64,000 nucleotides of DNA from Eulemur rufifrons (GCF_041146395.1 NC_091006.1:9554001-9618000); one strand, 5' to 3'. Positions 25,900 to 38,349 are shown, counted from the first letter of the stretch. The notes: a model not told the origin generated them from the letters alone. Translations and numbers: made by a program.

Positions 25900-26545
25900 G
25901 CCGCAGCTTGCTCACTGCCTTCCTGCTCTGCTCCGTCTGCCTACAGCCTGTTGTCCACACAGCAGCCAGATCATGGAAGTCAGATTGTGTCACTCCTTGG
26001 CTTGAAACCCCCCCATGACTTTCCATCTCACTCATTAAGTCCGAAGTTCCCGTGGCGCCTTCAGGATCCTGTGTGACCTGGCCGCACACTCCCTCCCTCT
26101 GAGTCCATTTCCTCTCCTTTGCCCTTCGCTCAGTCTCTTCCAGCCACACGGGACTGCTCTCTGTTTCTTAGGCCTGCCACGTGTGCTTCTTTCTGCCTGC
26201 AGTCCTGTCGCTTGCTCATCTATCTGCCTGGGGTGTTCTCGCCCCGTACGTCCTCCCGGCTCCCTGCCTACTTCATTCGTGTCTGCTCGGGCGTCCTCTC
26301 ATCGAGGAAGCCTGTTCTGAGCCCCCTGTTGAAAATACTCATCCCCTTACTCAACCTGATTTTGTGACTAATCATTAATCACCAGCTGACAGATCCGTGT
26401 ATCATGTTTTGTTTACTTGTTTATGGGCTTTTTCTCCCCATGAGAGGGTAACTTCATGAGAGCAGGGGCTTGGCACATTGTTCATACAGTGTTTGTTGAA
26501 TGACTGAGTGACTGGATGAATGGGTGGGTGGTCACATTTGAATAA
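25900..26545 (+). repeat. L2 LINE 3' end in ZNF233 intron
   Basis: 'gtcagattgtgtcactccttgg', 'aagtccgaagttccc', 'ggcttggcacattgttcatacag' and 'tgtttgttgaatgactgag' follow an L2 3' end. The position just after KRAB-B matches the L2 in ZNF227 (1130-1710). Confidence 0.7.
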
Positions 26546-27049
26546 TAGTGAAAAGGCTCCCTCGCAGCTTTCCCTAACCTGTGGCATCCGTATACCAGGG
26601 ACATCCTCCCTGCTCTCCTCTCACCACTCTCCTAGCCCTTCTCTTCCTTCTTTCAATACCCCCTTTAATTCACTCCTCCTTCATTTATCTTTAATGTGTA
26701 TATTCCTCAGATATACCCACCCTAAAATGTACTAATTATAGTCATCCCTACTGGATGTAAGCACCAGAAACCAAAACTAAATCAAATAAACAAAAAGAAA
26801 GCAAACAAAAAAACCCCAGTAGAATCTATCTTCCAATCTGATAGATTATGCCCCTGGATTTTGAGAGTAGTTGGGGGGTAAAATCTTTCCAATCTTTTTC
26901 ATTTCTTTTCTTGTGAGTTGGTGCCGCGTGAAGGTGGAACGCAGTCAGGAACGCTGGATCCTGCTTTGACTTGACTGACTCCCTCAGTTTTTAATACAAA
27001 CCTTACCTGGGAATTACGATCCCAGTTATTGCCGTTGTCCCTTTTGTTT
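26546..27049. other. ZNF233 intron sequence shared with ZNF227
   Basis: Aligns in blocks with 1730-2225 of ZNF227. It is not coding. Confidence 0.6.
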
Positions 27050-27386
<337 letters not shown>

Positions 27387-27544
27387 CCTTTTGTTTCTTA
27401 ATAGGTAGATTCCCAACTGCTTTGCCTCCTTGAGCAAATCTTTTATTTTTTAATTGTGAACCAACTTTTTATTGAAATGTTTATAGAAAACTGGACAAAT
27501 AATAAATATCCGTGTACATTGCCCTAAATTTTTGGAATGTAAAA

Positions 27545-28060
<516 letters not shown>

Positions 28061-28390
28061 CTTCCCTCATCTAGAGTATGTTCCAGGATGTTCCAAACAT
28101 CAGAATTTTCCAGGATTTTGTATTCTCTCTGTCCATTTAGGTGTCCTGTTTCATCTATACAAAATATTTTTGAGGTCTGTTTTTACTGCAAAGAAGTACA
28201 AACTAGAGGGCTTCTTCTCCCTTTAAGGATCAAAAAACAAAAGAAAATGGTCCCGAGCAGATCTCACTCTCTTTACTTCTCCGGGAGATAGCTCACAGGT
28301 GGGTGGAGATTAAACCAGTGCTATTAAAGGACTATTTCAGAACATAATTACTTTTCTGATGAATGTTTAGCCTGATTATCATTTTTATGA
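28061..28390. other. ZNF233: Unassigned ZNF233 intron sequence
   Basis: No repeat, RNA or exon is recognised here. Confidence 0.4.
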
Positions 28391-28865
28391 CCCTGTGTTA
28401 GTTATCCATTACTGATTTACAAATTACTTTTAAATGTCATGGCTTAGAACAGCAAGCATTTATTTACAGTTTGTGTGGGCTAGGTAGGAATCTGGGAGCA
28501 GCTTTGCTGGGTGATTCCAACTCACGATCTCAAGAAGTTGTTGTCAAGGAATCCGCCAGAGCTGCGGTCCTCTGAGGGCTCGGCTGGGACTGAAGGATCC
28601 GCTTTCAGGATGGGCTCATTTGCAGGGCTGTTGGTGGGAGGCCTCAGTTTCTTGCCACGTGGGCCTATCCCTGGGGCTGCCAGAGTAACCTCAAAACACG
28701 GCAGCCGCCTTCCTCCAGAACAAGGGATCCAAGGGTGTGGAAGACAGAAGCCACAATGTCTTTTATAACCTGTCCTTGGAAGTGACATACCATCACTTCT
28801 GTCATAGTCTGTTGGTTTCACAGACCACGCCTGATGCAGTGTGGGAGGGGCCTTTAAAAGGGTAC
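28391..28865. repeat. Old mammalian interspersed repeat, family not assigned
   Basis: 'ctgtgttagttatccattactg', 'catggcttagaacagcaagc', 'gaggcctcagtttcttgcc' and 'tgtcttttataacctgtcc' are a well-known co-linear dispersed mammalian repeat. I do not recall its family name with certainty. Confidence 0.55.
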
Positions 28866-29429
28866 CTGTCTATGAAGCCTACAAGGCAATTTAGCCATTC
28901 AGATTGATCAGAAAATTCAGCCAAGTGAAGGGACAGCAACGATCAATGCTTTTACTCCCATAGGCTGTGTCAGCTATTGGAATCTGTTTTCTAGTTTTTT
29001 CTGGTTATAAGGTTCACCAATTCAGTGTTATATACAGGACCTCATTGAAATGAAGGAGAATTCTCTCTAGTCTAGCTCGTTTAATGTGTATATTTAATGG
29101 CTAAATTAAGGAAATAAAGATACCATCTCATGGGTTCATTATCAGGACAGAGGAGATGTTTTCCTTCGCAGATACATTCTCTTCACTCTTGCTGAGGAAA
29201 TCTCCTCTCTCTCTCCTTGGAAGCCCTTGGCATCACGTGATAATGCACCTGTAGACACTAGAGAGATTCAGGCTTTTCTAGCCGTTTCAGGCTCGCTTGC
29301 CACATACAAGTGTGCGGGTTGTACAGTGCGTGCAACTGTGATTTTGCGGCTTGCAAATAGTCAGGATTTGTAGATCCTATACACGTGCTGCAGAAAAGAG
29401 AAGACGATTTTAAAGTGATTATTCTTTTT
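28866..29429. other. ZNF233: Unassigned ZNF233 intron sequence
   Basis: No exon, RNA or repeat is recognised. Confidence 0.4.
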
Positions 29430-29712
29430 ATTTTGTTTTGAGATAAGATCCTGCTCTGTTGCCTGGTCTAGTGTGTGGTGGCATCGCCATAGCTCCCTGC
29501 AACCTTAAACTCAGGTGATCCTTCTGGCTCATCCTCCCAAGGAACTGGGACTACAGGCCCATTCCACTGTGCCCAGCTAGTTTTTCATTTTTTGTAGAGA
29601 CCAAGTCTTGCTGTGTTGCTCAGGCTAGTCTCAAACACCTGGCCTCAATCAATCCTCCCACTTTGGCCTCCCAAAGTGCCAGGATTACAGGCGTGAGCCA
29701 TCGCACGTAGCC
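29430..29712 (-). mobile_element. Alu (J-like), antisense
   Basis: Diverged antisense dimer: 'gagataagatcctgctctgttgcc', 'catagctccctgcaacc' and 'gcctcccaaagtgccagg'. The right arm is of the older type, unlike the younger copies here. Confidence 0.8.
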
Positions 29713-30010
29713 TTAAGTGATTATTCTTATGGACAAAGAGGTAAATCCCCTATAAAATCTTTCTAGGACATCTTTTTACTGCTCTGCATCCTCTGTATTT
29801 AACTACATACATAGATCTTGGGATAGCTCTAAATGAGGCTCATTAACACTTTGTGATTAGGAGCCACAGGAAAAAAAAATTATAAAGTCAAGCTGAACTC
29901 TCCGCTGGTTGAGTAAGGGCTCCAATGTGGTCAACCTGTGAAATGTTTTTATCTTTGAACAAACATTCACTTGGCCTCATGTTATCTCTGAATTCCCTTT
30001 ATCTTTCCAG

Positions 30011-31893
30011 GACACAGGAATCAAAACGAGATAGAGACTCTTCAAGAAGGAGGATTAAGATACCTTTTACATGAAGACCTTATGTGCCGGCAAATATCGG
30101 AACAATTTACAAGTAAATCAACCAGAAATCAAGACTCTATAATAAATCTTCAAGGCAAGAGGTCCAAGTTGCTAAAACAAGGAGATGTTCCCTGTTGGGT
30201 ATGGGCAGGAGAATCTATTCAGGTCTCTGAAGATGAGAACTATGTCATAAAGCTTAAAAGGGAGAGTTCCAATAGTGTCAAAAATCAAGAGTCTCCAATT
30301 AGGACTACCTGGGATTTCTGGAGGAGAATGTATCTGAGAGAATCACAGAATTATCAGAATAAGTGTCAGCAAGTTGATGTGAAAAATAAACTCTATAAAT
30401 GTGATTATCGTGTTAGGAGGAGGATTGTTCACCGCCATGACGATCAGGGAGTGCACAGACGTGAGGAAGCTTTCAGCCACGATAATTGTGGAAAAGACTT
30501 CGTGACGAAATCATCCCAGTATAGTATAATCCAATCAGGAGAGCAAACTTCTGATGAGAATGGAAAAGGCTTCAGCGTTGGCTCTAATCTTGAATGTCAT
30601 CAGCAATTGCACTTAGGCGAGAAGCCCCTTATATATATAGAGTATGGGAAGGGGATAGGTTGTAGGTCGGTGCTTCCCATGCATCAGAGTGTCCACACGG
30701 GACAGAAATGCTGTAGGGATGGTGAGTGTGGCGAGGGCTTCAGTCAGAGCTCACATCTGCAACCTCCTCAGAGAGTCCACGCAGCAGAGAAACCCTACAG
30801 ATGTGAGGTGTATGCTGAAAGCTTAAATCAGAACTGTCTTCCCACTCATGAGCTTATTCACCCAGGAGAGAAGCTGTATGCATGTGACAGGTGTGGGAAG
30901 GGCTTCTGTCAGAGCTTAGATCTTAACATTCACTGTGTAGACAACACTAAAGAGGGAGCGTGTCAACGCGATACGTACAATAAAGCCTTTAGTCAGACGT
31001 CACAACTTGAAGCCCATCAGAGAGCCCACCCTAGAGACAAAACATACAACTGGGAGGCACCTGACAGGACATTTCTTCAGACTTCTGGTCTTCATCAGAC
31101 AGTTCACGCTGGAGAGAAACCATATAAATGTGAGGTGTGTGGTAAGGGCTTCAGTAAGGCCTCAAATCTTCAAGCCCATCAGAGAATCCACGCTGGAGAG
31201 AAACCCTACAAATGTGATGTGTGTGGTAAGAACTTCAGCCGTAATTCCCATCTTCAAGCCCATCAGAGAGTCCATACAGGGGAAAAACCCTACAAATGTG
31301 CCACATGTGGGAAGGACTTCAGTCAGCTCTCTCATCTTCAGGCCCATCAGAGAGTTCACACAGGAGAGAAGCCATACAAATGTGAGACGTGCGGGAAGGG
31401 CTTTAGTCAGAGTTCGCATCTTCAAGACCATCAGCGAGTCCACACTGGAGAGAAACCCTACAAATGTGACGTGTGTGGGAAGGGCTTCAGCTGGAGTTCA
31501 CAACTTCAAGCCCATCAGAGAGTCCACACAGGAGAGAAACCGTACAAATGTGAAGAATGTGGGAAAGGCTTCATCTGGAACTGGTATCTCCATGTTCATC
31601 AGAGGATCCATACAGGAGAGAAGCCTTATAAGTGTGACATGTGTGCTAAGAGCTTCAGTCAGATGTCACATCTTCAAGCCCATCGGAGAGTCCATACTGG
31701 AGAGAAACCATACAAGTGTTACTCGTGTGGTAAGGGCTTCAGTAAGAGTTCGTGTCTTCAGGTTCATCAGAGAGTCCATAATGGTGATAAATCCAATGCA
31801 CATGACGAATGTGGCAAAGGCGTTCTTCAGAAAATCCACACAGCAGAGAATACTTATAAAATGTCATTTTTTAAGAATTCATTAGTAAGCTGA
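30011..31893 (+). CDS. ZNF233: ZNF233 zinc-finger exon (decayed fingers plus 8 intact)
   Basis: Terminal exon from acceptor TATCTTTCCAG (ag 30009-30010). It enters in phase as [12 protein letters not shown], so the joined protein (15+127+96+1883 bp) has 706 codons plus a stop. Residues about 80-300 are the conserved spacer. About 300-450 hold fingers that have lost Cys or His ligands, for example YRCEVY, CQRDTY and [10 protein letters not shown]. Eight intact C2H2 fingers follow at about 451-672, with contact residues (-1,2,3,6) KSNA, RSHA, QSHA, QSHD, WSQA, WWYV, QSHA, KSCV. The tail after finger 8 contains a half finger (DECGKG) and ends KNSLVS. Human ZNF233, as I recall, is 670 aa and stops inside the last finger. 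Likely a nuclear DNA-binding protein with a short, repetitive array; repressor strength is doubtful given the KRAB-A changes. Confidence 0.92.
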
Positions 31894-32639
31894 GTTTTTT
31901 ACAGTCATCTGAATTCTGTTGGAGTAGACCAATTTTTTTGTATGAATATGACCAGTGCTCCAGGCAGAGCCCAAAATGTCACAGTTCTCAAGAAAACAAC
32001 AGAGAATCCCTGTAAGAATGGTACAAGAGTTTTAATCAGAACCTTCATGTTCAATAGAGGCCACACAGAAAAGAGGCCTTTAAAAATGATAAGCAAGGTT
32101 GGGACTTGAACAAAAGTATAATGATGGACATGACAAAATCCATTTCTGCTAGAATGTAACCTCCCTGGAGGCAGAAACTTTGTTTACTGCTGTACGATCA
32201 TGAGCTTGAACCAGTGCCTAACAAATCGTAGATGTTCTGGAATTGCTTAACTTGATAGGAAAAACCTATCATAGATAGAACAAATATTTGCAAATCTTAA
32301 TGAGTTCAACCCCAATTAGTCATGATAATTATACTAGGAAAAGGAAAAGTGTTCTCGTAGGAAGCCTTAAAAATGAATTCAAGGAAATGATCATCTAATA
32401 AAAATACGTAAAATCATGCAAATTGCAATGTGAGTAATATTTTTACAATTGACTTCTATCCTTGGCTCAGCTTCACTTTTCAAACAGAAATGGGCTAAAG
32501 TTTTAATCTTATCATTTAAGACTTTCTGTATACAATATACTATTGGTTGTATATAGCATAAGTTTTGCAACTTTCTTTTTGGGGGGCTTTTGTGATAGGA
32601 ACAAACTGAATGAAAAACAAACAACAACAACAACAACAA
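31894..32639 (+). other. ZNF233: ZNF233 3' UTR and flank
   Basis: 'aatggtacaagagttttaatcagaacc' still shows decayed finger-like text for about 150 bases after the stop. An AATAAA at 32397-32402 is a plausible polyadenylation signal. No other feature is recognised up to the Alus. Confidence 0.5.
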
Positions 32640-32916
32640 AAAAAAAAACAGTCTCTTTTGCCCAGGCTAGAGTACAAGGGCATCATTATAACTCACTGCA
32701 ACCTCAAAACTTCTGGGCATGAATGATCCTCCTGCTTCAGCCTCCTGAGTAGCTGGGCCTACAGGTGCCACCACGCCTGGCTAATTTTTCTATTTTTTTG
32801 TAGAGACAGTCTCACTATGTTGCTCAGGCTGGTCTTGAACACATGGCCTCAAGTGGTCCCCCTGCCTGGGCCTCCCAAAGTGCTAGGGTTACAGGTGTGA
32901 ACCACCGTGCCTGTCC
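32640..32916 (-). mobile_element. Alu (J-like), antisense
   Basis: A diverged antisense Alu ('cactgcaacctcaaaacttctggg', 'gctaatttttctattttttt', 'gcctcccaaagtgctaggg'). Confidence 0.8.
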
Positions 32917-32925
32917 GCAAATGGT

Positions 32926-33248
32926 TTTTTTTTTTTTTTTTTTGAGACAGAGTCTCACTCTGTTGCCCAGGCTAGAGTGCCATGGTGCCAGCCTAGCTCA
33001 CAGCAACCTCAAGCTCCTGGGCTCTAGCGATCCTCCTGCCTCAGCCTCCCGAGTAGCTGGGACTACAGGTATGCCCGGCTAATTTTTTCTATATATTTTT
33101 AGTTGTCCATATAATTTCTTTCTATTTTTAGTAGAGACGGGGTCTCACTCTTGCTCAGGCTGGTCTTGAACTCCTGAGCTCAAACAATCTGCCCGACTCG
33201 GCCTCCCAGAGTGCTAGGATTACAGGCATGAGCCACTGTGCCCGGCCT
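32926..33248 (-). mobile_element. Alu, antisense, strepsirrhine type
   Basis: A lemur-type Alu with a T tract, slightly shortened in the middle ('caggtatgcccggc'). Confidence 0.9.
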
Positions 33249-33249
33249 G

Positions 33250-33775
33250 ATTCCATATCTTGACTATTGTGAATAAAGCTACCGGAAACGTGGGGGTGCA
33301 GATATCTCTTCAATATACTGATTTCCTTTCTTTTACATATATGCCCAGAAACAATTATAATACAGAAAAGGCATTAATATGAGTAAAAGTAGAAACAGCA
33401 TTGTCAGACATAAACTGGATATTCTATTGAGCACTTTTCAGAATATCCCTTTATGCATATGGATACATATTTATTCTATTTTTAAAAACAAGAATAATCT
33501 GCATGCTATTTTGAATTTTAATTTTATTCACTTCATATGTTGGAAACACTTTCTGTCAATAGTGATCTATATCTTAATTGTGTAGTATTACAGTATACAG
33601 ATGTATGATGAGTTAACTAATTTTCTGATGAATGCTCAATTTGGGTCTTCTAAACAGCAGTTTGATGAAGAATTTAGAACAGTAACATTCATCTTCATGG
33701 GCTTGTACTATTATTTCCTTGGAAGAAATTTCTAGAATTAGTGCTGTATCACAGGAGCATGCTCATTTCCCTAAC
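33250..33775 (-). mobile_element. L1 3'-end pieces, antisense
   Basis: 33250-33350 ('cttgactattgtgaataaagc', 'gggggtgcagatatctcttc') and 33590-33775 ('gatgagttaactaattttctg', 'agaaatttctagaattagtgctg') match antisense L1 3' sequence from two differently aged copies; 33350-33590 is less clear. Confidence 0.55.
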
Positions 33776-33990
33776 CCTCATGAGCAATGGATATGCAACC
33801 TTAACTGGATAGCAATGGTGTGCTGGTACTCTTCCTGCTTACCAGAAGAAAAGGAATCTTCTGTGGATGAAGATATTATACAGAGCCTCCACAAATTGTC
33901 ACAAACAGTGTCTGCCATGAAAGCCAAAATTAATCGGACTTTCCAGAACAAAAAGATTAAATGACCAAAATCCAAGAGAAAGACGATAGA
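33776..33990 (+). other. Orphan open frame, possible retrocopy fragment
   Basis: A short open frame ends at TGA near 33962. Its last 35 codons read like a genuine protein tail: an acidic SSVDEDII stretch, a heptad-like SLHKLSQTVSAMKAKI segment and a basic FQNKKIK end. I do not recognise the protein. It sits between an antisense L1 piece and an antisense L1 5' UTR, with no start context, poly-A tail or splice sites. It could be a truncated retrocopy or chance. Confidence 0.25.
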
Positions 33991-34830
33991 AACTGACCCC
34001 CGGGTGATGCAGATACGTGGAGTGAGTGATCAGATGTGGACGGAGTTATTCAGGGCGTGCAGACCGCCCAAATCCAAAGGCCATGGTTGTGCTCCCTTTT
34101 GTCCCACTTGGGGCCCTGCAGGCAGCAGTGGAGGTGGCAGTGAGCCAGCTGCCCCAGCACCGGGCCGTGGGTGTGAAGGGCTAAGGCTGCTGCTCTGCCC
34201 GGGTCCCACAGGAAGTGGGGTTGAGCACGATTGCCCGATGCCCAAGCCGCAGCAGCAGGTGCCAGCCCATGGTGTCCTGCTCTAGCCAGGGCCCCCCACT
34301 GGCAGCAGCTGGGAGGGCAGAGTGCACATCTGCCCAGGGGCACATGCAAGCGCCAGGATTCCCTTCTCCCTCCCCACCTGAGAGAGGCTACAGTCACAGA
34401 TCTGGGAAAAAGTAGTGTTCCAGGGCTGGGATGTCCCAATAGTGCCAGCCCTCCCTTCTCTCGGAAGCAGCAGCAGCTGCACAACCTCGAGTCAGGTCTC
34501 TGTGTCCGTCTGGGGGCCTGCTGGGGTGGAGGGGCCCTTTCCGCTGCTCTGTTTACCGTATCCTCGGGGGAAGCGTGGAGGCTGGGATTCTCTCCTTTGC
34601 CCCTTTCCCACGTGTGCGTGCCTTCCCTAACGCCCCCGGGGCCTGCTGAGCAGCTGGTCCCACTTCTGTCTTCCTCACTTCACTCCCACCTCCTCTTCGT
34701 GGATTCCCAGTGCTGTTGCTCAGACGATCAGTCCAAAGGTGGGCATCTATTCACCACCTTCAATCCGCCCCGCGAGAGCGACGTGGCCAGGCTGCTTCCA
34801 GTCTGCCATCTTGGCCTCTCCCAAGGACCC
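33990..34830 (-). mobile_element. Isolated L1 5' UTR, antisense
   Basis: On the minus strand the block starts GGGAGAGGCCAAGATGGC, the typical first bases of a primate L1 with its YY1 site (CCATCTTGG on + at 34806-34814). A GC-rich, CpG-containing leader of about 800 bp follows. No ORF1 text follows at the 33990 end. Several short frames open across it but none matches a known protein. Confidence 0.75.
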
Positions 34831-35258
34831 GTTTAATAAACAATAACCACAAGACCTTTATCACACTTAAGAAAAATTAATATCATTCTTGAATATCATC
34901 AAATAGCCTGTCAAGTGTTCATACTTTCCTGATCACCTCTAAATGGGGGCTTTGACATTCTGTTTGGATTAAAGACAAAATAGAGACTCTTCGTGTTCTC
35001 TTTTGATCAGAAGCGCTTAAGACTAGTAAGTTTTAATTTATCAATCACATTCCTTTATGGTGAGTAGTTTTGATTTCAAGTCAGAGGGAAAGTGTGCATG
35101 ATTTCATCATAAAATATGTTTGCTGAAGGTTTTTATAAATCTCTGTTTGGATTTTTTATGTAACCACTATTCCAATGGTACAGCTACCAAAATTTTACAA
35201 CACTGAATACCCAGGTTATATGCAGATTTCTCCAATTCTCTCCAGAAATGCCTTTTAA
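34831..35258. other. Unassigned intergenic sequence
   Basis: AT-rich; nothing recognised except the left target-site copy of the next L1. Confidence 0.4.
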
Positions 35259-36002
35259 TTTATTTCTTTATTTCTTTTTTTTTTATTTCAGAATATTATG
35301 GGGGTACAAACATTTTGGTTACATGTAACGCCTTTGCCTCACCCACGCCAGGACTAGAAGCGTGAGCTTCTCCCCCACCCCACCTCCGTACAGCCCGCTC
35401 CGTCTCCATTAGTTGTGACCTTACCCACCTGACCGGCACCCAGTGAGTATTACTACCACGTGAGCACCTTAGTGTTGATCAGTTAGCACCAATTTGATGG
35501 CGAGCACATGTGGTGCTTGTTTTTCCATTCTTGTGATACCTCCCTTCAAAGGATGGGCTCAAACGCTATCCAGGATAATACAAGAGGTGCTAGTTCACCA
35601 TTGTTTTTGTAATTGAGTAGAACTCCATGGTGTGCCTATACCACATTTTATTAATCCACTCATGCATTGATGGGCACTTGGCTTGTTTCCACATCTGTGC
35701 AATTGCAAATTGTGCTGCCATCAATATTCGAGTGCAGATGTCTTTATCATAGAATGTCTTTTTTTCCTTTGGATAGACGCCTAGTAGTGGGATTGCTGGA
35801 TCAAATGGTATTTCTAGTTTTAGCTCTTTGAGGTATCTCCAAATTACTTTCCACAGGGGTTGTATTAATTTGCAGTCCCACCTGCAGTGTAAGAGTGTTC
35901 CAGTCGCGCCACATCCACGCCAACGTTTGCTGTTTTGGGACTTTTTGATAAAGGCCGTTCTCACTGGAGTTAGGTGATATCTCACTGTGGTTCTGATTTG
36001 CA
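35259..36002 (-). mobile_element. 5'-truncated L1 insertion with target-site duplication
   Basis: A T-rich tail start, then 'cagaatattatgggggtacaaac' and onward to 'gttctcactggagttaggtg', is an antisense lemur-type L1 3' end with the end of ORF2 (the minus frame at 35590-36120 is its remnant). Flanks CAGAAATGCCTTTTAA (35243) and CAGAAACGCCTTCTAA (36003) match 14 of 16, a clear duplication. Confidence 0.88.
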
Positions 36003-36164
36003 CAGAAACGCCTTCTAAAGCTGATTTGTTTGAATCACATTTCAAACCATATCCACACATTGCATTTGGTCTTTGATCCCTCATATCTGTTTCATTCATT
36101 TCTATAATGATATTTAGCAACGAAATGGTATGATCAGATGTATGGCACTGAAATTAGCTTTGAA

Positions 36165-36520
36165 AGATCTTTAATTCATTTCACAAATGTTTCTGAGCTC
36201 CTCCTTTCAGTAGCATGCTATACTAGGTATCCTGGGATACAGCAGTGACCGTAACAAAGTCCTCTGCTCCCGTATCACTTGGAAGGAATTGACAAATAAT
36301 AAACAAGTAAAGAAATAAATATGCAAGATAGCGATGCATGCTGTGAAGACAATAACAGGGCCTGGAATGACTGTGGGCGGGGCTTTAGGTGTAAGTTTTC
36401 TGAATAAGGCCGGTTGTGACCGGGCAGGTGCAAGTGTGCAAACTGGTTGTGAGGCTACTGCAGTCATTCGTTGGGAGACAGTGGGAAATTCTGCTGCTTT
36501 AGCCATAGTATGAGTGGAGA
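36165..36520 (-). repeat. L2 LINE, antisense
   Basis: 'tttctgagctcctcctttcag', 'tatcctgggatacagcagtgacc' and 'caaataataaacaagtaaag' read as an antisense L2 3' end. Confidence 0.65.
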
Positions 36521-37114
36521 CAGTTCACTGACAAAGGATCACTAGGACTTACAGTTTTGTATGGAGACCAGGAGAGGGAGATTCTAACAGTGACTGCAAA
36601 GCGTTCAGTCTCGGTAAGCTGGAGAATGCTACTTTTACGAGAAAGCTAAGGGACTCAGAAGAGTTGCAGTCTGGAGGGAGAATGCGATGAGAGTTCTGTC
36701 CTAGTGTCAGGCTGCCTTGTAGCGCCTGGTTCTGATCTGTCTCCACCCCGAGGCTGCTGTTCCCTGGGTGCCCAGCTGTGGTGGGCAGCGAGGAGCACTT
36801 CGACAGGACGAGTGTCTGTGCTCGGTGAGCTGCCCAGGAGGCAACTGGAAACGGGCTGTCAGCGCAGTGAAATTGTCTCCAGAATTCCTGAAAACGATTT
36901 GAAGAAACAAAACACAAGCAAAGCACGTAGGTTGTCATCCCTTACTGCTTTGGCCTTTAGTGGGACACAGAAGTCAGCAGTGCTTTCAAAGCATTCAGAA
37001 ATTGATGAATGACGGATAATTGCTTAATAATCTAAGGTAATATTCAAGTTGACTTAGAAACAAACTAGCCCTAATGAATACTGCCTGTGTTTCTCACGTG
37101 AGGTCGATCATGGC
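36521..37114. other. Unassigned intergenic sequence
   Basis: No gene or repeat is recognised, apart from a possible continuation of the L2. Confidence 0.4.
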
Positions 37115-37360
37115 TAACATTTATTGGCCAGGCCATATGGTTCGTATTAATGAGCCACGTGCAGTTTCCACAGCCGACATGTGTTAAGTCATTTATTCTT
37201 CATAATATCCTCAATATTGGCCTCATTCTACAATGACAAAACAGAGCCAGAGAGATTCATGTATCTATACAAGGTCACATACCCCGTAAGTGGCAGCACC
37301 AACACTTAAACCTTGGCAGCCAGATTCCACACCTGTGTTCTTGGGCACAACACTCTGGTC
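37115..37360 (-). repeat. MIR, antisense
   Basis: 'catgtgttaagtcatttattc', 'acaatgacaaaacagagcc', 'aaggtcacataccccgtaagtgg' and 'ccagattccacacctg' follow antisense MIR. Confidence 0.75.
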
Positions 37361-37604
37361 TAAAAAGAGTCTAAAAAGAGAAAAAAACCCCAGAGGAAGT
37401 CTCTGGGAGCCCGGGGCATTGTAGCTGAAGGTTAAGTGCAAGCAGTCAACTGTGAGATACGTGACTCAGAAGGAACAGCTTGGATAAAAGGTTTGAGGCC
37501 GTTACCGGGGAGAGTGAGTGATTCACTGTGGCCGGACATTTCCGTGTGGGGAGAAAACTAGGTACAGACTTGGAAAGTTCTTGTCTGTTGCTTGCTCAAG
37601 AATT

Positions 37605-37912
37605 AGGCTTTTGGCAAGGATGTGGAGAGATCGGAACCTTTGTGCACTGTTGGTGGGAATGTCAAATCGTGCAGCCACTAGGAAAAAAAGTATAGTGGTT
37701 CTTCAAGAAATTAAAAATAGCATGCCAGCAATTTCACTTCTCCCGAAAGAACTGAAAGCAGAATTTCTAGGAGATATTTTCAGGCCCACGTTGATAGCAG
37801 AATTAGTCACAATGGCTAGGAGGTGGGGACAACCCAGGTGTCCACTGATGGTTGAACAGATCACCAAAACGTGGTGCATGACATACGATGGATTATTGTT
37901 CAGCTGTGAATG
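37605..37912 (+). mobile_element. L1 ORF2 end fragment, sense
   Basis: 'ggcaaggatgtggagagatcgg', 'gtgcactgttggtgggaatg' and 'caacccaggtgtccactgatgg' are the conserved 3' part of L1 ORF2. Confidence 0.8.
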
Positions 37913-37914
37913 TT

Positions 37915-38283
37915 CTAACCCTCAGAATCTATAAATATGTTACCTTATATGGTGAAAGGGACTCTGTAAATGTGATGACATTAAGGATCTTGAAGTGGGG
38001 AGATTGGTTTACCCAGGTGGATGCAATGGAGTCACAAGGCCTTATAAGGGGAAGGCAGGAAGTCAGAGGAGACGCTACGCAGCTGGCTTTAGAGAGGAAG
38101 GAAGGGGCCGCGAGCAGCGTCTAGAAGCCGGAAGGGGCAAAGCACAGACTCTCCCCTGGAAATTCCAGAAGGAACCAGCCCTGCGACACCTTGAGGTCAG
38201 CCAGAACTGTAAGAGAACAAATTTGTTTTGTTTTCAGCCACTTAGGCACCTGCTAAGTTTTCTAGAGCAGCCATAGGAAACTG
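37915..38283 (+). mobile_element. MLT1-type (MaLR) LTR remnant
   Basis: 'atgttaccttatatggtg', 'gatcttgaagtggggagattgg', 'caaggccttataagggg', 'ggaaccagccctgcgacacc' and 'ccagaactgtaagagaacaaat' match an MLT1/MST-type LTR in order. Confidence 0.75.
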
Positions 38284-38349
38284 AGCCACTCCTCAGCTGT
38301 CCTTTTGCTGATGCCGTCAGAATCCCTGTCATCTGCATGTGTCGTTAGA

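Noticed and set aside
31007..31885. A 292-codon open frame overlapping the ZNF233 fingers in another frame
   Set aside because: The 84-bp finger periodicity keeps alternative frames open; the product is Arg/Ser-rich repeats of shifted finger codons. The same holds for shifted frames in ZNF227 and ZNF235.
34231..34836. A 201-codon open frame in GC-rich sequence
   Set aside because: It lies antisense across an L1 5' UTR and has no family resemblance; GC-rich leaders open long frames by chance.
35590..36120. A 176-codon minus-strand frame with protein-like text
   Set aside because: It is the end of ORF2 of the 5'-truncated L1 at 35259-36002 running into flank.
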